From contig DVJQ01000074.1 in the NCBI GenBank assembly GCA_018716625.1, positions 1-33,551 of the forward strand: a DNA stretch of 33,551 bases, in the 5' to 3' direction. The notes under the pieces are model-generated. The model had not been told where the DNA came from. It did not search any database and saw nothing but the letters and a program-made list of their open reading frames with translations. Position 1 is the stretch's first letter. Each line of letters opens with the position of its first letter. Shown here one piece after another: positions 9,938 through 16,505 of this stretch. Source of the stretch: Candidatus Galligastranaerophilus intestinavium (GTDB lineage: Bacteria > Cyanobacteriota > Vampirovibrionia > Gastranaerophilales > Gastranaerophilaceae). The position numbers were made by a program, and so were the translations under genes.

Positions 9938-9943
9938 TAAAAT
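9938..9943 (+). promoter_or_regulatory. -10 box giving a probable leaderless mRNA for the P-loop/TPR gene
   Basis: TAAAAT ends six bases before the ATG at 9950, so transcription would begin at or next to the A of the start codon. There is no purine-rich Shine-Dalgarno sequence in the preceding 25 bases. The -35 region is weak. Confidence 0.45.
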
Positions 9944-9949
9944 AATTAT

Positions 9950-12301
9950 ATGGAAACATCTGATTTTCAATTTAGTAATGAAATTATAGACAAAATAAAT
10001 TATTTTTACAACTCGTCAGATGAGCTATTGCTTTTATGCGGTTTTTCTGGTTGTGCAAAAAGTGAAATTCTAAACAAAACTTTAGAAAACCCCGACGAAA
10101 ATACTCTCGTCTTTAGGCATTTATGCTTTGAAAACACTACAATTGATGATTTTCTGCTAAATTTTTACGATTCTTTCAGAAAATTTTCTCTTGAGAAAAA
10201 AGTCAGTCTTAAAAAAACAATGGGAGAAAGTTTTAAAAATAAAGTCAGCTTTTATTTTAAAAATATAAACAAAAAATGCATTATTGTAATTGACAATTTT
10301 GAACTTGTAGAGAACAATGTCGAGATTTTAAATTTTTTATCACACATTGCAAGTTTTGAAAACACAAAGGTTGTACTCATTTCCAGAAACAATAATGTTG
10401 ACTTTTTTATTGAACAAAATCTGCCCTTGCAAATAATTGAAATACAACCGGACACAAAAGAAATCTTTAAAGAAAAAATTGAAAAAGAAAAAATCGAAAT
10501 AGACGAGAACACTCTTAATGAACTTTACGAACTCACAGAGGGGTGCAAACTATACTTGAGAATGGTTTTAAGATACTCACAAATAACGGGATTAAAGATA
10601 TCAGAACTTCTTTTAGAATTCAAAAAACGAAATGAACCCTTTAGCAATTTTGTGATTTTAAAACTCATTTCACTTGTTCCAAGTGCTTATTTTGCCATTT
10701 TAAAAAATTTATGTGCAATAAACCATGCCGTAAGTATTGATTTCATAAACAATTACAATCTCGGAGATACAAGGCAAATCGAATATCTTGAAAGAAATTA
10801 TCTTATATCAAGGGTAGATAACGAAATTATTTTGAGAAATTATTTCAAGGAATATTTTGTATCCACACTGTCACTTCAGGAAAAATACAAAATTTACTCA
10901 AGACTTGTTGAAATATACGAACAAGAGCTTTCAAAAAGTCCGCGCGACAGGATTTTAAGGCTATCAAGAGAAAGTATCAGAAAACAAGTTGAAATGGTAA
11001 AAAGAAATATTCCTTCTCTTGGCAAACAAACAAACATAAGCAGAGAAAACTTTTCCTACATCTCTCTTGCACAAGAAGGCTCAAACCCTTGGTTTAACAC
11101 AAAAGAAATAGAGCGCAAACAAAAGTATTTGGACAAAAAAAGAGAACTGCAAAACAAAAAACTCACCACAAAAAGAGAATTTATGAGCGAAGAAGATGCT
11201 CTTATGCTAAAAGAGTACAGAAGAAGAAAGTACGAGCAGGAAAAAATAGAGCGCATTGAAAACCAAGAGTTTAATTTTCTCGAAGAATTCAAAAAAGCAG
11301 ATGAGCTTGAGCAAAATTACCAATTTGCACAGGCAAATGAAATATTATCCAAACTAAAGAACAAAACAGACGACGAAAAAACCAAAATAGAAATTTTAGA
11401 GCACTTAGCACACAACAGTGAAAAAATGAACAACTACGAAAATGCTCTTAACTACTACACTCAGGTAAGCTCGCTGCATCTTTTAATTGGCGATTATGAA
11501 AAATATTTCAGAACAGTACTTGAAATTGCAAACCTATACAAGAATTTATACAGGTTTGCAAGCGCAAAAGAGGAATATCTCAAAATCATAAATTCCGATA
11601 AAATTTCCGATAATCGCATAAAAACAAGCGCTTATCTGGGATTAGGGGATATTTTTGAAAGCGAAAATTCTATAAACGAAGCGCTTAAATATTACAGACT
11701 CGCAGGAGATTTTGCAGACAAAAACGACATTTCCATGCTTTGTGAAATATACTACAAAACCGCAATATTATACGATGATATGCAAGATTTTAACAATGCT
11801 GCAGAATTCTATTTAAAAAATATAACAGCAAGCGACAATACTATTCAAAACAGGTGGTTTTCACAAAGCTGCATCAATTTAGGGCTTATTTATTCTTATC
11901 AAAATAACACCGATGAAGCAAAAAAATATATTTCATTGGCGCTTGAAAAAGACAGAAAAGAGAAAAACCCCTCAGGTATATATTTTGCAGCACGTGAGCT
12001 TTCAAAAATATATGAACATGAAAGCTTTGAGATTGCACAAGAATATATGCAAGAGGCGCTAAAATGTGCAAAAGACTTGCATGACGAATTTAAAGAAGCC
12101 TTTGCATATTTAGAATTGGGTGATTTGTATTATAATTTTAATCAGGACGAAGCTGCACTTGAGTGCTTCTTTATGGCAAAAACCGCTCTGGGGGCAAACA
12201 TTTTAGAGGAAAACGAACAAATTATTAATCAGAGAATAAATGATATGAAAATAAAAATGCTGCCCGCAGTTTTTAAAAAAATTGAGGAAAAATATGTTTA
12301 G
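9950..12301 (+). CDS. P-loop (STAND/AAA-like) ATPase with C-terminal TPR repeats
   Basis: A 783-aa protein. The N-terminal P-loop domain has Walker A GFSGCAKS (31-38) and a Walker B-like strand IIVIDNF (111-117), then an arginine-bearing VVLISRNN strand (141-148), as in STAND/AAA ATPases. A helical middle region leads to a highly charged, probably coiled-coil stretch (about 385-440). The remainder, about 445-770, is a series of TPR-like helical pairs with repeated ALNYY, EALKYYRLAG and EALECFF signatures. STAND proteins usually act as nucleotide-controlled switches whose TPRs sense a ligand or partner. No catalytic effector domain is visible, so the output is unknown. It overlaps rsmG by eight bases and probably shares its transcript. 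The start is ATG with no Shine-Dalgarno. Confidence 0.78.
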   Translation: METSDFQFSNEIIDKINYFYNSSDELLLLCGFSGCAKSEILNKTLENPDENTLVFRHLCFENTTIDDFLLNFYDSFRKFSLEKKVSLKKTMGESFKNKVSFYFKNINKKCIIVIDNFELVENNVEILNFLSHIASFENTKVVLISRNNNVDFFIEQNLPLQIIEIQPDTKEIFKEKIEKEKIEIDENTLNELYELTEGCKLYLRMVLRYSQITGLKISELLLEFKKRNEPFSNFVILKLISLVPSAYFAILKNLCAINHAVSIDFINNYNLGDTRQIEYLERNYLISRVDNEIILRNYFKEYFVSTLSLQEKYKIYSRLVEIYEQELSKSPRDRILRLSRESIRKQVEMVKRNIPSLGKQTNISRENFSYISLAQEGSNPWFNTKEIERKQKYLDKKRELQNKKLTTKREFMSEEDALMLKEYRRRKYEQEKIERIENQEFNFLEEFKKADELEQNYQFAQANEILSKLKNKTDDEKTKIEILEHLAHNSEKMNNYENALNYYTQVSSLHLLIGDYEKYFRTVLEIANLYKNLYRFASAKEEYLKIINSDKISDNRIKTSAYLGLGDIFESENSINEALKYYRLAGDFADKNDISMLCEIYYKTAILYDDMQDFNNAAEFYLKNITASDNTIQNRWFSQSCINLGLIYSYQNNTDEAKKYISLALEKDRKEKNPSGIYFAARELSKIYEHESFEIAQEYMQEALKCAKDLHDEFKEAFAYLELGDLYYNFNQDEAALECFFMAKTALGANILEENEQIINQRINDMKIKMLPAVFKKIEEKYV

Positions 12302-12923
12302 CGATAAAAACCTTGAACTTTTAAAAAATGAATTTAACATTGAACCAAACAAAAACACCGTTGAAAAATTAAACTTATGGCACAAGCTTTTTATCGAATA
12401 CAATTCACACACAAATCTTATGAGTGCAAATGACACAAAGGTTCTTTTTGAAAAACATGTTTTTGACTCGCTTGCAATTTTAAAATGGGATGAATTTAAC
12501 CCGAACAAAAAACAAAAAATCCTTGATGTCGGCACAGGCGGCGGTTTTCCATCCGTAATTCTTGCACTTTTTTTCCCTGAACTTGAAATTGTCGCAAACG
12601 ATTCCAGGATGAAAAAAATTAATTTTATCATAGACATAAAAGCGGAATTAGACATAAAAAATTTGAAAATTTCTTATGCAAGAATTGAAGACTTAGAGCC
12701 GCTAAACTGCGACATTGTTATATCTCGAGCAGTCGGTACAATTAAAAACGTCCTAAGACTTTCTAAAAAACACATAAAAGAGGGCGGATATTTTATAATT
12801 TACAAGTCAAAAACCCTTGAAGAAGAATTAGAGCAAATTAAAGACCACAAAGTGCAAATTGTCAGCTATAAGCTGCCTCTAAAGGAAAATTTTGAAAGAC
12901 ATCTTGCAATTATTAAACAATAG
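12294..12923 (+). CDS. rsmG: 16S rRNA (guanine-N7) methyltransferase RsmG
   Basis: This enzyme methylates N7 of G527 in 16S rRNA using S-adenosylmethionine. The SAM-binding motif ILDVGTGGGFPSV is the RsmG hallmark, and VISRAVG further along matches the family's conserved 'SRA' segment. I chose the ATG at 12294 (209 aa) over a TTG twelve bases upstream because GAGG at 12284-12287 sits six bases before the ATG. The start lies inside the end of the P-loop/TPR gene (ATGTTTAG, eight-base overlap), so translation of the two is probably coupled. The length is usual for the family. In many bacteria rsmG sits beside parAB; here it does not. Confidence 0.93.
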   Translation: MFSDKNLELLKNEFNIEPNKNTVEKLNLWHKLFIEYNSHTNLMSANDTKVLFEKHVFDSLAILKWDEFNPNKKQKILDVGTGGGFPSVILALFFPELEIVANDSRMKKINFIIDIKAELDIKNLKISYARIEDLEPLNCDIVISRAVGTIKNVLRLSKKHIKEGGYFIIYKSKTLEEELEQIKDHKVQIVSYKLPLKENFERHLAIIKQ

Positions 12924-12936
12924 TTTATAAGGAACA

Positions 12937-12942
12937 TATACT
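12937..12942 (+). promoter_or_regulatory. Possible -10 box upstream of the sigma-factor leader
   Basis: TATACT, 60 bases before the sigma-factor start. Transcription from here would begin near 12949 and include the whole inverted repeat that hides the ribosome binding site. No good -35 hexamer is visible, so this is tentative. Confidence 0.35.
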
Positions 12943-12954
12943 ATAAAACTTCGT

Positions 12955-12992
12955 CTATCCTCCAAAAGACTATACTTTATTTGGAGGAGTAG
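12955..12992 (+). promoter_or_regulatory. Hairpin sequestering the Shine-Dalgarno of the sigma-factor gene
   Basis: TCCTCCAAA (12958-12966) and TTTGGAGGA (12980-12988) are perfect reverse complements around a 13-base loop. With one bulged G (12989) the stem extends to 12 bp, pairing CTA (12955-12957) with TAG (12990-12992). The right arm contains essentially all of the GGAGGAG Shine-Dalgarno (12983-12989), seven bases before the TTG start at 12997. The loop contains TATACT (12971-12976); a promoter there would start near 12983 and yield mRNA lacking the left arm. It could equally be a DNA operator, being a dyad around a -10 box. It has no U-tract, so it is not a terminator. Confidence 0.65.
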
Positions 12993-12996
12993 TATT

Positions 12997-13932
12997 TTGG
13001 GTATTAATATTTGTGAGCATAAAGAAGATATATTATTAGAGAATTATTTGGAAGAAGAAGAGCAAGAGGAGATAAAAACTTTTTCCACTATTGCAAATAA
13101 AGATGAAATTTTGCAAATGTACTTAAAAGACATCGGGCGGGTAAAACTTTTGAACAGAAACTCTGAAATAGCACTTGGAAAAACAATAAAAGAAGGAAGC
13201 AGAAAAGAGGCACAAATTGCAAAGAAGAAACTTGTGCAGGCAAATTTAAGACTTGTAGTATCAATTGCCAAAAAATATACAGGTCAGGGGATTTTGTTTA
13301 TGGATCTTGTTCAGGAGGGGTCCTTAGGGTTGATTAAAGCAGCCCAAAGGTTTGATTATTCAAAAGGCTTTAAATTTTCAACCTATGCAACCTGGTGGAT
13401 AAAACAAACTATAATCCGCGCCATTGCTAACTCATCACGCTCAATCAGAATACCTGTGCATATGAGCGACAAAATAAGAATGTTGAAAAAAGCCATTGTA
13501 AAATTAAGCGTTCAAAAGGGCTCTGAGCCGACAGACGAGGAGTTGAGCGATTATTTAAAAATCGATGTAAAAAAAGTTAAATCAATAAAAAGAGCAATGA
13601 TAAAAGAGCCTGTAAGTCTTGATACACCTGTGGCTCAAGACTTATGCCTTGAGGATTATATATCGGATGATGAAAATAAACTGCCCGAGATAAGTACGGA
13701 AAAAGAATTTTTAAACAAAGATATAATAAGCATTTTAGACATTTTAAATCAGAAAGAGAGATTTATTATTTTAAACCGTTTTGGTTTAGGGGAGCGCAAA
13801 ACAAAAACCTTAGAGGAGTTGGGGAGGATTTTAGGCTTTTCAAAAGAGAGAATAAGGCAGATTGAAAATGAAGCACTAAAAAAACTAAGACGTTCTCAGG
13901 AGGCAAAAAGCTTAAAAGATTACTTGAGTTAG
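12997..13932 (+). CDS. RNA polymerase sigma-70 factor (group 1/2, RpoD/SigA-like)
   Basis: A 311-aa sigma factor of the primary/primary-like class. An acidic N-terminus is followed by region 1.2 (ILQMYLKDIGRVKLL), region 2 (ANLRLVVSIAKKYTGQGILF, DLVQEGSLGLIKA, FSTYATWWIKQTIIRAI), region 3 (RIPVHMSDKI and after) and region 4.2 (LEELGRILGFSKERIRQIE). All promoter-recognition parts are present, so it should read ordinary -10/-35 promoters. Large non-conserved RpoD insertions are absent. It starts at TTG with a strong GGAGGAG seven bases upstream, which is buried in a hairpin, suggesting post-transcriptional control. Whether it is the housekeeping sigma or a group 2 paralogue cannot be decided from this window. 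Confidence 0.9.
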   Translation: MGINICEHKEDILLENYLEEEEQEEIKTFSTIANKDEILQMYLKDIGRVKLLNRNSEIALGKTIKEGSRKEAQIAKKKLVQANLRLVVSIAKKYTGQGILFMDLVQEGSLGLIKAAQRFDYSKGFKFSTYATWWIKQTIIRAIANSSRSIRIPVHMSDKIRMLKKAIVKLSVQKGSEPTDEELSDYLKIDVKKVKSIKRAMIKEPVSLDTPVAQDLCLEDYISDDENKLPEISTEKEFLNKDIISILDILNQKERFIILNRFGLGERKTKTLEELGRILGFSKERIRQIENEALKKLRRSQEAKSLKDYLS

Positions 13933-13954
13933 CAATGTAAAAGCAAAAAAAATA

Positions 13955-13963
13955 TGCTACAAT
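13955..13963 (+). promoter_or_regulatory. Extended -10 promoter giving a probable leaderless mRNA for the ABC ATPase
   Basis: TG-C-TACAAT matches the extended -10 pattern (TGn followed by the hexamer). The hexamer ends seven bases before the ATG at 13971, so the mRNA would start about one base before it. No Shine-Dalgarno sequence precedes the ATG. Confidence 0.5.
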
Positions 13964-13970
13964 CTGTTTT

Positions 13971-14753
13971 ATGGAAAATTTAGTCGAGATAAAAGACCTC
14001 TATAAAACTTACAGCGAAAACGCAGGGCTCTTTAGTTTAAAAAAAGAGCCCGTCTGCGCGCTAAAAGGAATAAATCTCGATATTAAAAAAGGTGAAATTC
14101 TTGCCCTTGTAGGTGAATCAGGCTGCGGGAAATCAACTCTGGGCAATTGTGTTTTAAAACTTTTGGATGCAACATCGGGCGAGATTTTATTTAAGGGCGA
14201 AAATATTTTAAACTATGACAAAAAACAGACAAAAGCCTTTAGGAAATCTGCCCAAATGATTTTTCAAAACCCCTATTCAAGCCTAAATCCCAAAATGAAA
14301 ATAAAAGAAATTCTCGAGGAGCCTCTTAAAATTCACAGAGAAAAAAATATAAAAGAAAGAGTGCTTGAGACGATATCTATGTGCGGGCTAAACCAAAATG
14401 ATTTAAAAAAATACCCTCATGAGTTTTCAGGCGGACAAAGACAAAGAATTGCAATAGCTCGCGCGCTTGTTTTAAAGCCGGAATTTATTGTGGCAGATGA
14501 GCCTATATCGGCACTTGACGTGAGTATTGCAGCCCAAATTATCAATCTTTTAATTGAATTAAGGGAAAAATTAAACCTTACAATCCTTTTTATTTCTCAT
14601 GATTTAAACATCGTAAAGTACATAAGTACAAGAATTGCAGTATTAAACAAAGGTAAAATCGCAGAGTCGGGCAATACGGATGAAATATTTAACAACCCCA
14701 AAGACGACTATACAAAACTACTTTTAGGCTCAATCCCTAAAATTGAGCTTTAA
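13971..14753 (+). CDS. ABC transporter ATP-binding protein, OppF/DppF type
   Basis: A 260-aa ATPase subunit with Walker A GESGCGKST (48-56), Q-loop FQNPYSSLNP, signature SGGQRQ, Walker B FIVADEP, the D-loop SALD and switch histidine FISHD. The QNPYSSLNP segment is typical of the peptide/nickel importer ATPases (OppF/DppF). It would power import through permeases, but no permease, binding protein or OppD partner lies in the window. OppF proteins are usually 300 aa or longer with an oligopeptide-specific C-terminal region; this one stops soon after the core, so it is short for the family. The gene ends tail-to-tail with queE, the two stop codons sharing TTAA. Confidence 0.88.
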   Translation: MENLVEIKDLYKTYSENAGLFSLKKEPVCALKGINLDIKKGEILALVGESGCGKSTLGNCVLKLLDATSGEILFKGENILNYDKKQTKAFRKSAQMIFQNPYSSLNPKMKIKEILEEPLKIHREKNIKERVLETISMCGLNQNDLKKYPHEFSGGQRQRIAIARALVLKPEFIVADEPISALDVSIAAQIINLLIELREKLNLTILFISHDLNIVKYISTRIAVLNKGKIAESGNTDEIFNNPKDDYTKLLLGSIPKIEL

Positions 14754-15418
14754 CGGATGTCTAAAAACTTGTGCACCTGAGGAATAAGTCTAATATTTTT
14801 GTATTTATCATAAAATTTATTAAAAATTTCTTCTAAAGAAATATTTGGACTTGTAGGCATTTTGGGCTGCAAAACAAGCAATATTCCATATTTTTTTGCC
14901 AAAATTGCAGCCTCCTCTATCTCGGAATTTGTTATATTTTCATCAAAAACAACTTTTGCAAAAACTTCCTTTTGCTTTGCAACTTCAATGAAATCATCAA
15001 AACTTATAAGGCTAAATCTTATGCCTGTAGCACTTTTTAATTTAATATCCATAGACACAATATCAACGTAATCAATAACTTTTTTCAGTTCATTTGCATT
15101 TGTACCGTTAGTTTCAAGGTATATTTTTTTATTCAGTCTGTTTTTATATTTTCTTAAAAATTCGCACAGAAAATCCGCCTCTAAAAGCGGTTCGCCTCCT
15201 GTAAAGCTGATAACCTGAGCATCACTTTGTTTTAGTTTTTCAAAAAACTCGTCAAAGTTATAGTCCTTTGAAGCGTTGTCGCACAAAAAATCCGTATCGC
15301 AATATTTGCAGTTTAAATTGCACCTTGTAGTGCGCACAAAAAGCTGCTTTTCGCCGACATAAGGACCCTCGCCCTGAATTGACTCAAAAATCTCTTTAAT
15401 TGTAATTTTGTCTGCCAT
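14750..15418 (-). CDS. queE: 7-carboxy-7-deazaguanine synthase (QueE), radical SAM
   Basis: QueE converts 6-carboxytetrahydropterin to 7-carboxy-7-deazaguanine on the route to preQ0 and queuosine. The N-terminus IFESIQGEGPYVG is typical, and the CxxxCxxC cluster (C33, C37, C40 in CNLNCKYC) binds the 4Fe-4S cluster with SAM. FTGGEPLL is the GGE motif that holds the SAM amino group. The length of 222 aa is normal. It overlaps the 3' end of the dnaJ-like gene by 23 bases and is probably co-transcribed with it. The other queuosine genes are not in the window. Confidence 0.92.
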   Translation of the reverse strand: MADKITIKEIFESIQGEGPYVGEKQLFVRTTRCNLNCKYCDTDFLCDNASKDYNFDEFFEKLKQSDAQVISFTGGEPLLEADFLCEFLRKYKNRLNKKIYLETNGTNANELKKVIDYVDIVSMDIKLKSATGIRFSLISFDDFIEVAKQKEVFAKVVFDENITNSEIEEAAILAKKYGILLVLQPKMPTSPNISLEEIFNKFYDKYKNIRLIPQVHKFLDIR

Positions 15419-16400
15419 AAAAATCTTCTCTTAAAACATCGTCAAATTCCAAGGAGAACTTACGATACATTTCAATCTCTTTATCTCGCATACAAGGCGA
15501 TATGTCAATAATTACTTTTACCATAAGCGGGTCACGTTTATTTGTTTGAGCATTTAAAAAGCCGCTCTCCAAAAGTTTAAAGGTAGTATTAGTCCTTGTT
15601 TTCGGCGGAACTTTTAAAATTTTAATACCGTTATCCGGACTTGGAATTTTTATTTCTGCCCCCAAAACTGCTTCATATGGGTTAATCGGCACTTCAAGAT
15701 ATGCAAGCCCTTCTAAACATTTAAAAGCGGCATTTTTTTCAATGCGGACAATAAGGTACAAATCGCCGTTTTTACCGCCGAATTTGCCTTCTTCCCCTTC
15801 GTTTTTCACTCTTATTTTTGTGCCGTCTTTGATGTTAGGGGGGATTTTGACGTTTATTTTTTTATAGCTCGTTTTTTCACCGCTGCCGTTGCAAAAAGAA
15901 CACTTTGATCCGTTAACAAAGCGCGCCCCAAAGCATTTTGGGCACTTTTCACTCTGCAAAATATTTACCTTTCTGCTTGTACCTTCTAATGATTCTTTAA
16001 GCGTCAGAGTAACAGAAGTTATAATGTCTTGTCCGTCAATCTTTTTGGGTGTTTTTGGGCGTTTTTTTGTTTGATTAAAATACTTATAAAAATTCTTGAA
16101 AAAGTCATTTTTCTCATAAGATTGATAGCTTGAACTTTGATATGTTTTATAAGAGCTTTTTTCTTTGTTATCTTGCTTTGTTTTTGTTTGGTTAAAACCG
16201 TATGCAAAATCATACTGAAAGCGCATATTATCATCCAGCAGAGTTTTTGCCGCAAGATTAATTTGCTTAAAAATTATCTCTGCCTCAAGAGTATGATTAA
16301 CATCAGGATGATATTTGCGCGCTTTTTTTCTAAAGGCTGATTTTATCTCATCCTTTGTTGCAGTGGGTAAAATTTCTAAAATATCATAATAGCTTTTCAT
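15396..16400 (-). CDS. DnaJ-like co-chaperone with a reduced zinc-finger region
   Basis: A 334-aa protein with an N-terminal J domain (YYDILEILPTATKDEIK, HPD at 31-33) that would stimulate an Hsp70 (DnaK). A Lys/Tyr/Ser-rich linker follows instead of a typical Gly/Phe region. Then come CPKCFGAR (153-160) and CSFCNGSG (167-174), only two of the four CxxCxGxG repeats of canonical DnaJ, followed by the beta-sandwich substrate domain (KINVKIPPNIKDGTKIRV). It is intermediate between DnaJ and CbpA classes. The gene begins at ATG with no Shine-Dalgarno but a good promoter nine bases away. Its 3' end overlaps queE. Confidence 0.85.
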   Translation of the reverse strand: MKSYYDILEILPTATKDEIKSAFRKKARKYHPDVNHTLEAEIIFKQINLAAKTLLDDNMRFQYDFAYGFNQTKTKQDNKEKSSYKTYQSSSYQSYEKNDFFKNFYKYFNQTKKRPKTPKKIDGQDIITSVTLTLKESLEGTSRKVNILQSEKCPKCFGARFVNGSKCSFCNGSGEKTSYKKINVKIPPNIKDGTKIRVKNEGEEGKFGGKNGDLYLIVRIEKNAAFKCLEGLAYLEVPINPYEAVLGAEIKIPSPDNGIKILKVPPKTRTNTTFKLLESGFLNAQTNKRDPLMVKVIIDISPCMRDKEIEMYRKFSLEFDDVLREDFYGRQNYN

Positions 16401-16409
16401 TTGTTTTTG

Positions 16410-16438
16410 ATTTTAATGACATTTTAAAAAAAATCCAA
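16410..16438 (-). promoter_or_regulatory. Promoter of the dnaJ-like gene with near-leaderless start
   Basis: On the minus strand TTGGAT (16433-16438) and TAAAAT (16410-16415) are separated by 17 bases. The expected transcription start, near 16403, leaves only about three bases before the ATG, and no Shine-Dalgarno is present. Confidence 0.5.
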
Positions 16439-16452
16439 TTGTACAACTAATT

Positions 16453-16485
16453 AAAAAGCGGTCGGATATTTACCCGACCGCAAAA
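16453..16485 (-). terminator. Rho-independent terminator after the nucleotidyltransferase gene
   Basis: The arms GCGGTCGG (16458-16465) and CCGACCGC (16474-16481) form a perfect 8-bp GC-rich stem with an 8-base loop. Read on the minus strand, the hairpin is followed by TTTTT, so it ends the gene whose stop is at 16506. It also has a short A/T run on the other side and might work weakly in the other direction. Confidence 0.85.
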
Positions 16486-16505
16486 TTGCACTCCACAAGG
16501 GAACT

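Noticed and set aside
12282-12293. Upstream TTG as the rsmG start
   Set aside because: The GAGG Shine-Dalgarno lies between this TTG and the ATG at 12294, so the ATG is the better start.
12203-12655. Minus-strand open frame of 150 codons across the rsmG region
   Set aside because: It lies opposite rsmG and the P-loop/TPR gene, has Phe/Ser-rich shadow composition and no ribosome binding site.
12955-12992. Hairpin as an intrinsic terminator of rsmG
   Set aside because: No T-run follows the right arm; the next bases are the sigma-factor start region.
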